From NCBI RefSeq assembly GCF_900109525.1, contig NZ_FOAN01000002.1, forward strand, positions 764,378 to 828,377: a DNA stretch of 64,000 nt, written 5' to 3'. Source of the stretch: Allobosea lupini (GTDB lineage Bacteria; Pseudomonadota; Alphaproteobacteria; Rhizobiales; Beijerinckiaceae). A program made the position numbers and the translations under genes. How positions within the stretch are numbered: the stretch's first letter is position 1; the number at the start of each line of letters is the position of its first letter. This document shows, in pieces, positions 17,622 to 26,416 of this stretch. Below the pieces are notes generated by a model, which worked only from the letters and a program-made list of their open reading frames with translations, ran no database searches and had not been told where the DNA came from.

Positions 17622-18845
17622 TCAGGCGGCCCGGTCGATCGCGCCCGCGACCCGCGCCTTCTCGCTCATGTAGTCCCGGGTCATTGGCAACGTGCCGAGA
17701 CGCTTGGCGAGCTGGAGCTGGAAGACGACGAGGCCGTCATGACGGAAGCTCGCCTCGGAGGCGGCGAGATAGAACTCCCACATCCGTGCGAAGCGCTCGT
17801 CATACATCGTGACCGCCTCCTGGCGATGAGCGAGGAAACGCTCGCGCCAGGCCTTCAGCGTCTCGGCATAATGCAGGCGCAGCACCTCGACATCGGTGAC
17901 GATCAGCCCCTCCTTCTCCACCGCCGCCGTGACTTCCGACAAAGCGGGGATATAGCCGCCGGGAAAGATGTACTTGGCGATGAAGGGGTTGGTCGCGCCG
18001 GGCGGCGTGCTGCGGCCGATCGTGTGGATCAGCGCGACGCCGTCATCCTCGAGCAGTTCCCTGATCTTGCGGAAATAGTCGCGATAGTAGCCGACCCCGA
18101 CATGCTCGAACATGCCGACCGAGACGATGCGGTCGAAACGCTCGGTCACGGCCCGGTAGTCCTGGAGGCGGAACGCGACCGGCAGCCCCGATTCCTCGGC
18201 CCGCTTGTTCGAAGCGGCGAGTTGTTCCTCGGAGAGGGTTATGCCGGTGACCTTCGCGCCGGTCTCACGCGCGATCGAAAGCCCGAGCCCGCCCCAGCCG
18301 GAGCCGATGTCGAGCACGCGCTGGCCCGGCCTCAGCGCCAGCTTCGCCGCGATGCGGCGCTTCTTGGCGGCCTGGGCCTCCTCCAGTGTCGCACCCGGAT
18401 GCTCGAAGAAGGCGCAGGAATACTGCCGGTCGGCATCGAGGAAGAGCTGGAAGAACTCGCTTTTCAGATCGTAATGGTGATGGACGTTGCGCTTGGCCCA
18501 ACGCGGTGTGTTGTGCTGCTTCAGACGACGCACTGCCGTACGCAGCCGCGTCAGCGTTCCCGCGAAGGCGGAAGGCGGCTGTCGCGACAGGCCACGGATC
18601 AGGGTTTCGAGCAATTGGTAGATGGTACCGCGCTCGACGATGATACGGCCATCCATCACGGCCTCGCCGAGCGCGAGCTCGGGATCGAGGGCCAGCTTGA
18701 ACTCGGTTTCGCGGTCGGCGATACGCAACGTGATCGCGGGCGCCGAACCCCGCCCGGCCGAATGGAGCGATCCATCGGCGAACACCACATCCACCCGCGG
18801 CTCGCAAATGAGCCGAGACAACATATTCATAATCAGACTGCGCAT
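17622..18845 (-). CDS. cfa: Cyclopropane-fatty-acyl-phospholipid synthase
   Basis: S-adenosylmethionine-dependent methyltransferase that adds a methylene bridge to unsaturated acyl chains of membrane phospholipids, usually in stationary phase or stress. An N-terminal lipid-binding domain (about residues 1-110) is followed by the methyltransferase with the SAM motif VLDIGSGWGGLGLSIA, the segment HHHYDLKSEFFQLFLD typical of CFA synthases, and EHVGVGYYRDYF. The length of 407 aa fits. Two in-frame ATGs occur at the start (MRSLIM, MNML); the first is preferred because GAGG lies upstream. It is monocistronic, followed by the convergent-side lyase gene after 56 bases. Confidence 0.92.
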   Translation of the reverse strand: MRSLIMNMLSRLICEPRVDVVFADGSLHSAGRGSAPAITLRIADRETEFKLALDPELALGEAVMDGRIIVERGTIYQLLETLIRGLSRQPPSAFAGTLTRLRTAVRRLKQHNTPRWAKRNVHHHYDLKSEFFQLFLDADRQYSCAFFEHPGATLEEAQAAKKRRIAAKLALRPGQRVLDIGSGWGGLGLSIARETGAKVTGITLSEEQLAASNKRAEESGLPVAFRLQDYRAVTERFDRIVSVGMFEHVGVGYYRDYFRKIRELLEDDGVALIHTIGRSTPPGATNPFIAKYIFPGGYIPALSEVTAAVEKEGLIVTDVEVLRLHYAETLKAWRERFLAHRQEAVTMYDERFARMWEFYLAASEASFRHDGLVVFQLQLAKRLGTLPMTRDYMSEKARVAGAIDRAA

Positions 18846-18968
18846 GGCGCCACCTCACGGCAGTGCCCCTTCGCCATCAAAGATGGCGATCACCCGCGGC
18901 AGCGTAACAGTGGGTTCGGCGCAAAGCTGATCCACGCCCGCCGCATGCAGCTGTCAGCCTCCTGACAG

Positions 18969-19010
18969 AAAAAATGGGGGCGGCGCTTCATTCTCGCCAG
19001 TCCGCCCCCC
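18969..19010 (-). terminator. Intrinsic terminator of the dctPQM operon
   Basis: Stem GGGGGCGG (18976-18983) pairs with CCGCCCCC (19002-19009). On the minus strand it is followed by a T-rich run, just downstream of the dctM stop codon. Confidence 0.75.
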
Positions 19011-19018
19011 GCAAAGCC

Positions 19019-20425
19019 TTACCGGATCATGCCCATTGTACGCGGCAGCCAGAGCGTCAGCTCAGGGATGAAGGTGATCGCGAACAGTGCGGCAAAGAGC
19101 GGAATCAGCCAGGGCAGGATCGCCATGGTGGTGCGCTCGACCGAAAGCTTGGCGACGCGCGAGAGCACGAACAGCACCATGCCGAGCGGCGGATGCAAGA
19201 GCCCGATCATCAGGTTCAGCGTCAGGATCAGGCCGAAATGGATCGGGTCGACGCCGAGCTTGAGCGCGATCGGCAACAGGATCGGCACGACGATGGTGAT
19301 CGCGGCGATGGTGTCGAGGAAGCAGCCGATGAAGAGCAGCAGCAGGTTGACCAGGATCAGGAACACCCACTTGTTCTGGGTGAAGCCGAGGATCAGGTCG
19401 GAGAGCAGCTGGGCCGTCTGCGACACCGTGAGCAACCAGGCGAAGATCGAGGCGGCGGTGACGATGAACAGCACCGAGGCCGTGGTCTCGATGGTGTCGA
19501 AGGTCGCCTTGGTCAGGCTGCGCATGGTCATCGAGCGATAGCGCACCAGCCCGAGGAAGAGCGACCAGATCACCGCGGCGGCAGCGGCTTCCGTCGGCGT
19601 GAACCAGCCCATGGTCATGCCGCCGATCAGGATGACCGGCGTCATCAGCGCCATCACCGCCGAGAAGTCGAAATAGTAATCGACCGCCAGCAGCACGGCG
19701 AGCGCGATGCCGATTGCGAGATTGGGATCGAGTCCGGCGAAGACCAGCCCATAGGCCAGGACCGGGAAGCCGAGGACGACGAGCACCTCGATGCCGGCAG
19801 AGCCGAGCTCGCGCAGCGAGAACTTGGTGTCGGAACCCCATTTGTAGATGCGGGCGAAGATCGCGACCGTAAGCATCATGAACAGCGTCATGATCACGCC
19901 GGGGATGACGCCGCCGAGGAACAGCGCACCGATCGAGGTGTTCGACATCATGCCGTAGATGACGAAGGGCAAGGATGGCGGGATGATCGGGCCGAGCGTG
20001 GCGGAAGCCGCGGTGACGCCGACCGCGACCTCGGCCGAATAGCCATGGTCCTTCATCGCCTTGATCTCGATCGTGCCGATGCCGGCGGCGTCGGCGATCG
20101 CGGTGCCCGACATGCCGGAGAAGATCACCGAGCCGATGATGTTGACCTGGGCGAGGCCGCCCCGCATCCAGCCGACGAGCGCGACGGCGAAGGAGTAAAT
20201 GCGGCCGGTGACGCCGGCGATGTTCATCAGGTTGCCGGCGAGGATGAAGAACGGCACTGCCAGCAACGGGAAGCTCTCGACGCCGGCGATCATGCGCTGG
20301 GCCAGGATCACGTCCGGCACGGTGCCGGAGACGAGGATGAAGGCAAGCGAGGCGACGGCCATCGAGATGGCGACGGGAACGCCGAGCACCATCAGGCAAA
20401 GGAAGGTTCCGAGCAGGATCAGCAT
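19019..20425 (-). CDS. dctM: TRAP transporter large permease DctM
   Basis: Large membrane subunit of a tripartite ATP-independent periplasmic transporter, carrying out sodium- or proton-coupled uptake of an organic acid handed over by the DctP-type protein. It has 468 residues with about a dozen hydrophobic segments. Family landmarks include VPFFILAGNLMN near the N-terminus, the GxxSGSA-like loop FSGMSGTAIADAAG, and LGPIIPPSLPFVIYG, the conserved proline-containing re-entrant region. It lies three bases after dctQ and ends at a strong intrinsic terminator. The gene order regulator-dctP-dctQ-dctM on one strand shows a single transcription unit. The substrate is not determined. Confidence 0.93.
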   Translation of the reverse strand: MLILLGTFLCLMVLGVPVAISMAVASLAFILVSGTVPDVILAQRMIAGVESFPLLAVPFFILAGNLMNIAGVTGRIYSFAVALVGWMRGGLAQVNIIGSVIFSGMSGTAIADAAGIGTIEIKAMKDHGYSAEVAVGVTAASATLGPIIPPSLPFVIYGMMSNTSIGALFLGGVIPGVIMTLFMMLTVAIFARIYKWGSDTKFSLRELGSAGIEVLVVLGFPVLAYGLVFAGLDPNLAIGIALAVLLAVDYYFDFSAVMALMTPVILIGGMTMGWFTPTEAAAAAVIWSLFLGLVRYRSMTMRSLTKATFDTIETTASVLFIVTAASIFAWLLTVSQTAQLLSDLILGFTQNKWVFLILVNLLLLFIGCFLDTIAAITIVVPILLPIALKLGVDPIHFGLILTLNLMIGLLHPPLGMVLFVLSRVAKLSVERTTMAILPWLIPLFAALFAITFIPELTLWLPRTMGMIR

Positions 20426-20428
20426 GGG

Positions 20429-21007
20429 TCAGGCCTCCGAGCCGTCGAAGGCCGAGGGACGCTCCAGCACGGAGTAGCCGCGGCGCCAGTTCTGCCAGGC
20501 GACCTGGATCGAGCGCAGCGTCATCAGCGCGAAGGCGACGACGACGGCGTAGAACACCGGCGACTTCGGGAACTGGATCGTCGTCATCGTCTCGTCGGGA
20601 ATGAGCTCGGCATAACGATGCACCAGCACCGTGCCATAGGCGAAGAAGCCGATGCGGATGAGATCGACCGCGGTCGAGAGCGCCCGTCCGGCGCCGGGCG
20701 ACAGATACCGATACAGGAAGTCGACCTGGATGTGCCTGGAGGCACGCACGCACAGCGAGGAACCCAGGAAGACGACGACGATCAGCGCGTAGATCGCGAT
20801 CTCCTCGGTCCAGGCGAAGCTGTCGTTGAGGACATAGCGGGTGAAGAACTGCGCCACGACGCAGGCGACCATCAGCCAGAACGCGGCGAGCGTCACCCAG
20901 TCCTCGAGGCCGTAGCCGGAGAGATCCGCCGGCGGCGGCGCCTCGTCGAAGACGTGGGCGATCTCCTCGCTGGAGACTTGGGTGTGGACTTCCGGCGTCG
21001 TGGTCAT
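20429..21007 (-). CDS. dctQ: TRAP transporter small permease DctQ
   Basis: Small four-helix membrane subunit of the same TRAP system, 192 aa. Hydrophobic helices begin near residues 36, 73, 112 and 144, and the conserved stretch FAWTEEIAIYALIVVVFLGS with the acidic pair in helix two is typical of DctQ. An unusually long polar N-terminus (about 30 residues with several Glu and Asp) precedes helix one. It is separated from dctP by a family A palindromic repeat and from dctM by three bases. Confidence 0.9.
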   Translation of the reverse strand: MTTTPEVHTQVSSEEIAHVFDEAPPPADLSGYGLEDWVTLAAFWLMVACVVAQFFTRYVLNDSFAWTEEIAIYALIVVVFLGSSLCVRASRHIQVDFLYRYLSPGAGRALSTAVDLIRIGFFAYGTVLVHRYAELIPDETMTTIQFPKSPVFYAVVVAFALMTLRSIQVAWQNWRRGYSVLERPSAFDGSEA

Positions 21008-21044
21008 GGGCTGGATCCGGTCATGTCTGGGCCGCGGCGCTTGG

Positions 21045-21131
21045 CGTCATTGCGAGCGTAGCGAAGCAATCCAGCGAGACCCGCTCGGCGGCCCCTGGAT
21101 TGCTTCGTCGCTGTCGCCCCTCGCAATGACG
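21045..21131. repeat. Palindromic intergenic repeat, family A copy 2
   Basis: Inverted repeat of 87 bp: CGTCATTGCGAGCG...GAAGCAATCCAG pairs with CTGGATTGCTTCGTCGC...TCGCAATGACG. Same family as 5325-5411. It sits inside the dctP-dctQ intercistronic gap, so its hairpin would be part of the TRAP operon mRNA. Confidence 0.85.
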
Positions 21132-21159
21132 ACAAACCGTCACTGCAAGAGGCGGGCGA

Positions 21160-22131
21160 TCACTTGATCGCCTGGATGCGCTCCCAGTCGGCCTTGCGAT
21201 AGCCGTACTGCTCGAAGGTCACGTTCTTCTCGACGGCGGCAAGGAAGTCGGCCTTGTCGATCTCGGTGACCGAGAGGCCCTTGTCCTTGAAGACCTGGAC
21301 GAGCTTCACCTCGTCGGCCTGGATCTTCTTGGTGGCGCGCTCGGCCGCTTCCTGGGCGACGTCGGTGAAGATCTTCCTGTCCTCGGGCGAGAGCTTGGCC
21401 CAGAGCTGCTTCGAGACGACCGTGTTGAGGTGGTCGACGATGTGGCCGGTCAGCACGATGTGCTTCTGCACCTCGTAGAACTTCTTGGCGTCGATGGTGT
21501 TGAGCGGGTTCTCCTGCGCCTCGACGGTGCCGTTCTGCAAGGCGAGATAGACCTCGGCAAAGGCGATCGGCGTGGTGTTGGCGCCGCAGGCGCGCGGCAT
21601 GGCGAGATAGGCCGGCACGTCGGGCACGCGGATCTTCAGGCCCTTCATGTCGGCGCAGGTCTTGATCGGCTTGTTCGAGGTGGTGTGGCGGGTGCCGTAA
21701 TAGGTCACGGCCAGGATCTGGTGGCCGCTCTTCTCCTCATAGCCCTTGGCCATCTCCTTGAAGACGTCGCTCTTCACATAGGCGAGCAGATGGTCGGGGC
21801 CACGGAAGATGAAGGGGTAGTAGGTCACGCCGATGGGCGGATAGGCGCGCGCCGCAAAGCTCGAGCCCGAGATGATCATGTCGACCGTGCCGAGCGTCAG
21901 GCCCTGGTTGATATCGGTCTCCTTGCCCAGCTGCGAGGCCGGGTAGACCGTGATATCGTATTTGCCGTTGGAGCGCTTCTTGATCTCCTCGGCCGCCCAG
22001 ACCGACTCGGTGTGGAAGGGCTCGGAGGTCTCGTAGACATGGGCCCATTTCAGCTTGGTCTGAGCCTGCGCCGGGGCGCCGGCGAAGAGAGCGCCGGCGG
22101 CGAGCGCGGCAAGAGCGTAGTGCAGTTTCAT
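21160..22131 (-). CDS. dctP: TRAP transporter solute-binding protein DctP
   Basis: Periplasmic substrate receptor, 323 aa, of the DctP family. A signal peptide (MKLHYALAALAAGALFAGAP, cut after AQA) precedes the mature start QTKLKWAHVYETSEPFHTES. The family arginine region is IRVPDVPAYL, with the QNGTVEAQENPLNTI block near residue 200 that forms the carboxylate-binding site. Such receptors bind C4-dicarboxylates, sugar acids or keto acids; the ligand is not assignable. GGGAGGA lies eight bases before the ATG at 22131; a longer frame runs into the regulator gene. It is the first transport gene after the FadR-type regulator. Confidence 0.93.
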   Translation of the reverse strand: MKLHYALAALAAGALFAGAPAQAQTKLKWAHVYETSEPFHTESVWAAEEIKKRSNGKYDITVYPASQLGKETDINQGLTLGTVDMIISGSSFAARAYPPIGVTYYPFIFRGPDHLLAYVKSDVFKEMAKGYEEKSGHQILAVTYYGTRHTTSNKPIKTCADMKGLKIRVPDVPAYLAMPRACGANTTPIAFAEVYLALQNGTVEAQENPLNTIDAKKFYEVQKHIVLTGHIVDHLNTVVSKQLWAKLSPEDRKIFTDVAQEAAERATKKIQADEVKLVQVFKDKGLSVTEIDKADFLAAVEKNVTFEQYGYRKADWERIQAIK

Positions 22132-22158
22132 CGTCTGTCCTCCCTGAAGGTCACGAAT

Positions 22159-22171
22159 AAGGTCTGGCCTT
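22159..22171. promoter_or_regulatory. Possible GntR (FadR-type) operator upstream of dctP
   Basis: Partly symmetrical AAGGTCTGGCCTT in the 43-bp gap between the regulator stop and dctP. Its core GGTCTGGCC matches GGTCAGGCC upstream of the regulator gene, and both resemble the TGGTnnnACCA pattern of FadR-type regulators. Weak evidence. Confidence 0.35.
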
Positions 22172-22174
22172 GCG

Positions 22175-22981
22175 TCATTTGATCGGACGTGGCCGGCGCT
22201 GACGCTCGCCTGCCCGCTTGAAGTCGACGTCGCCGAAGCTCTGCGAAAAGCGCTCCTGCGAAGCCTGGAGATGGGCGCACATCGCCGCGCGGGCGGCTTC
22301 GCGATCGCCGCTGGCGAGTGCAGCATGGATGGCACGATGCTCGCGCGCCGCCGAGCACCACGAGCCCTCGTTCTCGAAATACTGCGCGAGCTGGCGGAAA
22401 TACGGGCTCATGCGCTGGTCGAAGAGCTCGCCGACGCAGCGCACCAGCACGGTGTTTCCCAGTATCGCCGCGATCTCGACATGGAAGGCGCGGTCGAGCG
22501 CGATCAGGTGCTCCGCCGGCAAACCGGGCTGCTCCATCTGGTCGAGGATGCCGGCGAGCCCGGCCAGCTGGGTGGGCGTCGCCTGCCCTGCCGCATCGGC
22601 CGCGACGGCGCCCTCGACCAGCCGGCGCGCCGCGAGCACCTCGAACGGACCCTCGACGGGAAAGCCGGCGCCGGCGAGCTGTGCAGCAGCCTGAGCGGGA
22701 TCGACGACGTAGACGCCCGAGCCCATGCGAATGCGCACGCGGCCCTCGACCTCCAGCGCGATCAGCGCCTCGCGCACCGAGGGGCGGGAAACGCCGAGTT
22801 TTTCCGCAAGTTCGCGTTCGGGCGGCAGGCGGCTGCCGACCGGGAATTCATGCTGGTCGATGAGATGGCGCAATTGATCGGCGATCTGCCGATACAGGCG
22901 CGGCGACTCGACGACTGCGAGCGGCATCAGACCCTGGACCCTTCCCTGCACCGCCTGGTCATGCGGCATCGATTTGGCCAT
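22175..22981 (-). CDS. GntR-family regulator, FadR/FCD type
   Basis: Predicted repressor of the neighbouring TRAP operon. The winged helix-turn-helix spans about residues 28-95 of this 268-residue form (PRLYRQIADQLRHLIDQHEF, then GVSRPSVREALIALEVEGRV), followed by an FCD effector domain of roughly 150 residues with the metal-ligand pattern DRAFHVEIA and EHRAIHAAL typical of regulators sensing small carboxylates. The start is uncertain: ATG 22981, 22969 and 22927 are all possible, and the domain itself needs only the last. It is transcribed with dctPQM, 43 bases ahead of dctP. Confidence 0.88.
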   Translation of the reverse strand: MAKSMPHDQAVQGRVQGLMPLAVVESPRLYRQIADQLRHLIDQHEFPVGSRLPPERELAEKLGVSRPSVREALIALEVEGRVRIRMGSGVYVVDPAQAAAQLAGAGFPVEGPFEVLAARRLVEGAVAADAAGQATPTQLAGLAGILDQMEQPGLPAEHLIALDRAFHVEIAAILGNTVLVRCVGELFDQRMSPYFRQLAQYFENEGSWCSAAREHRAIHAALASGDREAARAAMCAHLQASQERFSQSFGDVDFKRAGERQRRPRPIK

Positions 22982-22982
22982 G

Positions 22983-22993
22983 TGGTCAGGCCA
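22983..22993. promoter_or_regulatory. Possible autoregulatory GntR operator
   Basis: Near-palindrome TGGTCAGGCCA directly before the first candidate start of the FadR-type regulator, close to the TGGTCAGACCA pattern bound by many such regulators. Position so near the ATG favours the later start codon at 22927. Confidence 0.4.
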
Positions 22994-23010
22994 ATTTCGC
23001 GAGGAAGGAA

Positions 23011-23045
23011 CCACCATACCGGACCCGAGTCAACCGGTATGGTGG
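23011..23045 (-). terminator. Perfect inverted repeat, probable end of the ABC operon
   Basis: Twelve base pairs, CCACCATACCGG and CCGGTATGGTGG, enclose an 11-base loop. It lies eight bases after the ABC ATPase stop. The following minus-strand sequence has only a weak pyrimidine run (TTCCTTCC), so this may be a terminator, an mRNA-end hairpin or a regulator site. Confidence 0.5.
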
Positions 23046-23053
23046 CTTGGTTG

Positions 23054-23835
<782 letters not shown>

Positions 23836-23839
<4 letters not shown>

Positions 23840-24609
23840 GCCTGCGCCCATGGAAACAGGCGCTGGTTGACCGCCTTGAAGAGGAAATCCGAGATCAGAC
23901 CGATCAGTCCGATGACGATGATGCCGAAAATGATCTGCCCGGTGTTCAAGAGCGCCTGGCTGTCGGTGATCATGTGTCCGATGCCGGAGGACGAGCCGAT
24001 CAGCTCCGCGACGATGACATAGGTCCAGGCCCAGCCGAGCACGAGACGGAAGATCTCGGCGATCTCCGGCGCGGCATTAGGCAGGAGCACGCGGCGCACC
24101 ACGGAGGAATCGCTCGCGCCCAGTGTATAGGCGGCGTCGACCAGGTCGCGCCGGATGCCACCGACCGCGACGGCGATCATCAGCACGAGCTGAAAGAACG
24201 AGCCGATGAAGATGACCAGCAGCTTCTGCGTCTCGCCGATGCCGGCCCAGAGGATCAGCAGCGGGATGAAGGCCGAGGCCGGCAGATAGCGTGCGAAAGA
24301 AACGAAGGGCTCGAGGAAGGCTTCGACCGGCTTGTAGGCGCCCATCAGGATGCCGAGCGGCAGTGCGAAGATGACGGCGAGGATGAAGCCGCCGACGACC
24401 CGCCAGATCGTCATACCGATATCGACGATGAAGCCGTGGTTGACGAGCAGGTTCCAGCCTTCGCCGACCATGGTCAGCGGATCGGCGAGGAACAGCTTCT
24501 GGACATAGCCGCCGAAGGTCGCGACCGACCAGACGACGACGAAGAGCGCGAAGAAGGCGATGCCGTAGCCGACGCGGGCGCCGGCGGAGACAGGCTGGAG
24601 TGGTTTCAT
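23836..24609 (-). CDS. ABC transporter permease (NitT/TauT type)
   Basis: Inner-membrane permease of 257 aa with about six transmembrane helices. The cytoplasmic EAA loop that docks on the ATPase is seen as DAAYTLGASDSSVVRRVLLP (about residues 160-179). The family is the one that includes SsuC, TauC and ThiX. It follows the mug gene after two bases and overlaps the ATPase gene by four bases. The substrate is not readable from the sequence, although the operon promoter has a HutC-like operator. Confidence 0.92.
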
Positions 24610-24611
24610 CG

Positions 24612-25127
24612 TCAGAAACTTGTTTCCTTCACGAGGGCGGCGAGTTCACGCCAGGGCTCGATGGACCAGTAGCCGGAGGCCGCCCCGGAGGTAGAGGGCA
24701 GGATGAAGACGCGGCTTCCTACGAGCAGGGACGGCTGGAGGCCATAGGCGAGCCTGCGGCCCCTCTCCTCCTCCAGCACAGCCTGGGCGGCACGCTTGCC
24801 GTTGAACGCGACGATCGCCGGAGCGCATTCACGAAGCTTGGCCAGGAAGCCGGCGCTATCGAAATGGTGCCGCATCAGCGCCGTGTCGGGGCCGGAGGTT
24901 CCCTTGGCGACATCGGTGAAGCCGATGCCGTATCGCGGCAATCCTGCGAAATCCGAGGGGCCGAGCGGCTCAGGGATAAGCCCGGTCTCGAACAGGGTCT
25001 TCCAGAACTTGTTGCCGGGGCCGGCATAGTAGGCGCCCCGCCGGGCGGAGACCGCTCCGGCCTGCGTGCCGCAGAAGACGACACGCAGGCCGGACGTCAG
25101 AACGTCCGGCAGGACGTCGCCGCTCAC
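24612..25127 (-). CDS. mug: G/U mismatch-specific uracil-DNA glycosylase (Mug family)
   Basis: DNA repair enzyme removing uracil, and related lesions, from mismatches. The 171-residue protein matches the size of E. coli Mug (168 aa). Visible family blocks are VFCGTQAG with the following RRGAYYAGPGNKFW, GFTDVAKGTSG, and the C-terminal motif region VFILPSTSGAASGYW; FNGKRAAQAVL forms the middle. The start is GTG, overlapping the stop of the binding-protein gene as GTGA, so translation is coupled to the transporter. A DNA-repair gene placed between the binding protein and permease of an importer is odd and is probably an insertion tolerated in the operon. Confidence 0.88.
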   Translation of the reverse strand: MSGDVLPDVLTSGLRVVFCGTQAGAVSARRGAYYAGPGNKFWKTLFETGLIPEPLGPSDFAGLPRYGIGFTDVAKGTSGPDTALMRHHFDSAGFLAKLRECAPAIVAFNGKRAAQAVLEEERGRRLAYGLQPSLLVGSRVFILPSTSGAASGYWSIEPWRELAALVKETSF

Positions 25128-26086
25128 TTGCCGGCGACGTACTTGGTCTCGACCAGCGTGGCGATGTCGGGCTTGGCCTTGATCAGGCCGATCTCGAGCA
25201 GGAGGTCGGCCGCCTTGTTGGTGAAGGCCTGCCACTCGCCGGAGAAGAAGGCCTTGTTGCCGGCAGAGTCCGACCAGCGCAGATAGCCGGCCGACTTGCC
25301 GAACTGCTCGCCGGTCTGCTTCACGTCGGCGCCCATGATGCCATAGGCCTTGGCCTGGTCGGCCTTGATCAGCTCCAATGCCTCGAAATAGCTCTTGGTC
25401 AGCGCGACGGCGGCCGCATCGTTCTCGGCCAGGAATTTCGGCGTGCAGCCGAAGGTGTCCATCACCATCGGATAGTCGAGGGTGGTGGCGATGATCTTGC
25501 CGGCCTCCTGCTTCTCGCGCACGGCCGAAAGATAGGGCTCATAGGTCATCGCCGCGTCGTTCTGGCCGGCGATGAAGGCCTGCGCGGCCGGGCCGGGCTC
25601 CATGTTGACGACGTTGACGTCCTTCACCGACATGCCGTTTTCCTTGAGGATCCAGGCGAGGGCGAAATAGGGCGAGGTGCCGGGCGCAGAGGCCGCGACC
25701 GTCTTGCCCTTGAGGTCCTTGATGGAAGCGGTCGAGCCGCGCACGGCCATGCCGTCGGCGCCATAGCTCTTGTCGAGCTGGAAGATCTGCTTGGTCTTGA
25801 TGCCGGCAGCGTCCCAGACGATCCAGGTTTCGACCGTGGTCGCGGCGCATTGGATGTCGCCCGAGGCGATGGCGAGGTGGCGATCCTTCTGCGGGATCTT
25901 CTTGATCGAGACGTCGAGGCCGTTCTTGGCGAAGATGCCGGCTTCCTTGGCGAGGGTCAGCGGCGCGAAGCCGGTCCAGCCGGAAATGCCGATATTCACC
26001 TTGGTCTGCGCCTGCACGCCGCCGGCGGTCATGAGGGCTGCAAGGCCGATCCCGGCCAGCATCCCGATACGCTTCAAACCTGTCAT
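25124..26086 (-). CDS. ABC transporter substrate-binding protein (NMT1/TauA-like)
   Basis: Periplasmic binding protein of 320 aa. A signal peptide (MTGLKRIGMLAGIGLAALMT, cut after VQA) precedes QTKVNIGISGWTGFAPLTLA, the usual start of the NMT1/SsuA-like fold, with KEAGIFAKNGLDV next. The middle has KGKTVAASAPGTSPY and GQNDAAMTYEPY, positions that contact ligand in relatives. Known ligands in the family include nitrate, sulfonates, taurine, pyrimidine precursors and riboflavin. The ATG at 26086 has GGAAGGG upstream. The upstream region has the same TTTGCATATGCA core as the hut operators, so a histidine-related ligand is a fair guess. Confidence 0.9.
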   Translation of the reverse strand: MTGLKRIGMLAGIGLAALMTAGGVQAQTKVNIGISGWTGFAPLTLAKEAGIFAKNGLDVSIKKIPQKDRHLAIASGDIQCAATTVETWIVWDAAGIKTKQIFQLDKSYGADGMAVRGSTASIKDLKGKTVAASAPGTSPYFALAWILKENGMSVKDVNVVNMEPGPAAQAFIAGQNDAAMTYEPYLSAVREKQEAGKIIATTLDYPMVMDTFGCTPKFLAENDAAAVALTKSYFEALELIKADQAKAYGIMGADVKQTGEQFGKSAGYLRWSDSAGNKAFFSGEWQAFTNKAADLLLEIGLIKAKPDIATLVETKYVAGK

Positions 26087-26182
26087 GACGAACCCTTCCC
26101 CACTTGTTCCCGCTTGCGGCGGAGACCCCGGCCAACGCAGCCCGATCGCGCCCATAAAGCAAGCTTCGTTCCAAATCACGTT

Positions 26183-26198
26183 AAATGCATATGCAAAC
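26183..26198. promoter_or_regulatory. HutC-like operator upstream of the ABC transporter operon
   Basis: AAATGCATATGCAAAC; read on the minus strand it contains TTTGCATATGCA, identical over 12 bases to both palindromes between hutF and hutI. It lies about 97 bases upstream of the binding-protein start codon. Confidence 0.6.
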
Positions 26199-26225
26199 CG
26201 GTCAAGGCGGCGATCGCCCAATCAG

Positions 26226-26280
26226 CCGTCATCCTGAGGAGCGATCGCAGATCGCATCTCGAAGGATAAGGGCTCGAGGC
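26226..26280. repeat. Interspersed repeat, family D
   Basis: The sequence GTCATCCTGAGGAGC...GATCGCATCTCGAAGGAT is of the kind found scattered between genes in many alphaproteobacteria. Only one copy occurs in this window, so assignment rests on resemblance. The rest of the 330-bp gap between the ABC operon and the next gene shows no ORF. Confidence 0.5.
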
Positions 26281-26416
26281 GGGCCGGCGAATGAGCCGCC
26301 GATCACCCCCGCTTGGGAAAGCAATGACATTCTCTTGTTTGACACTCCCGCGGCGATCCCCTCCCCTCGGCGTGACAGGCGCCACGCGCCTTTGGCTATG
26401 AAAGAGGTTTTCCCGG

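Noticed and set aside
18974..21061. Very long plus-strand ORF (695 codons) opposite the TRAP genes
   Set aside because: Composition is Arg/Asp/Gln/His-rich and featureless, as expected for the antisense of GC-rich membrane-protein genes; the minus strand has clear DctM and DctQ.
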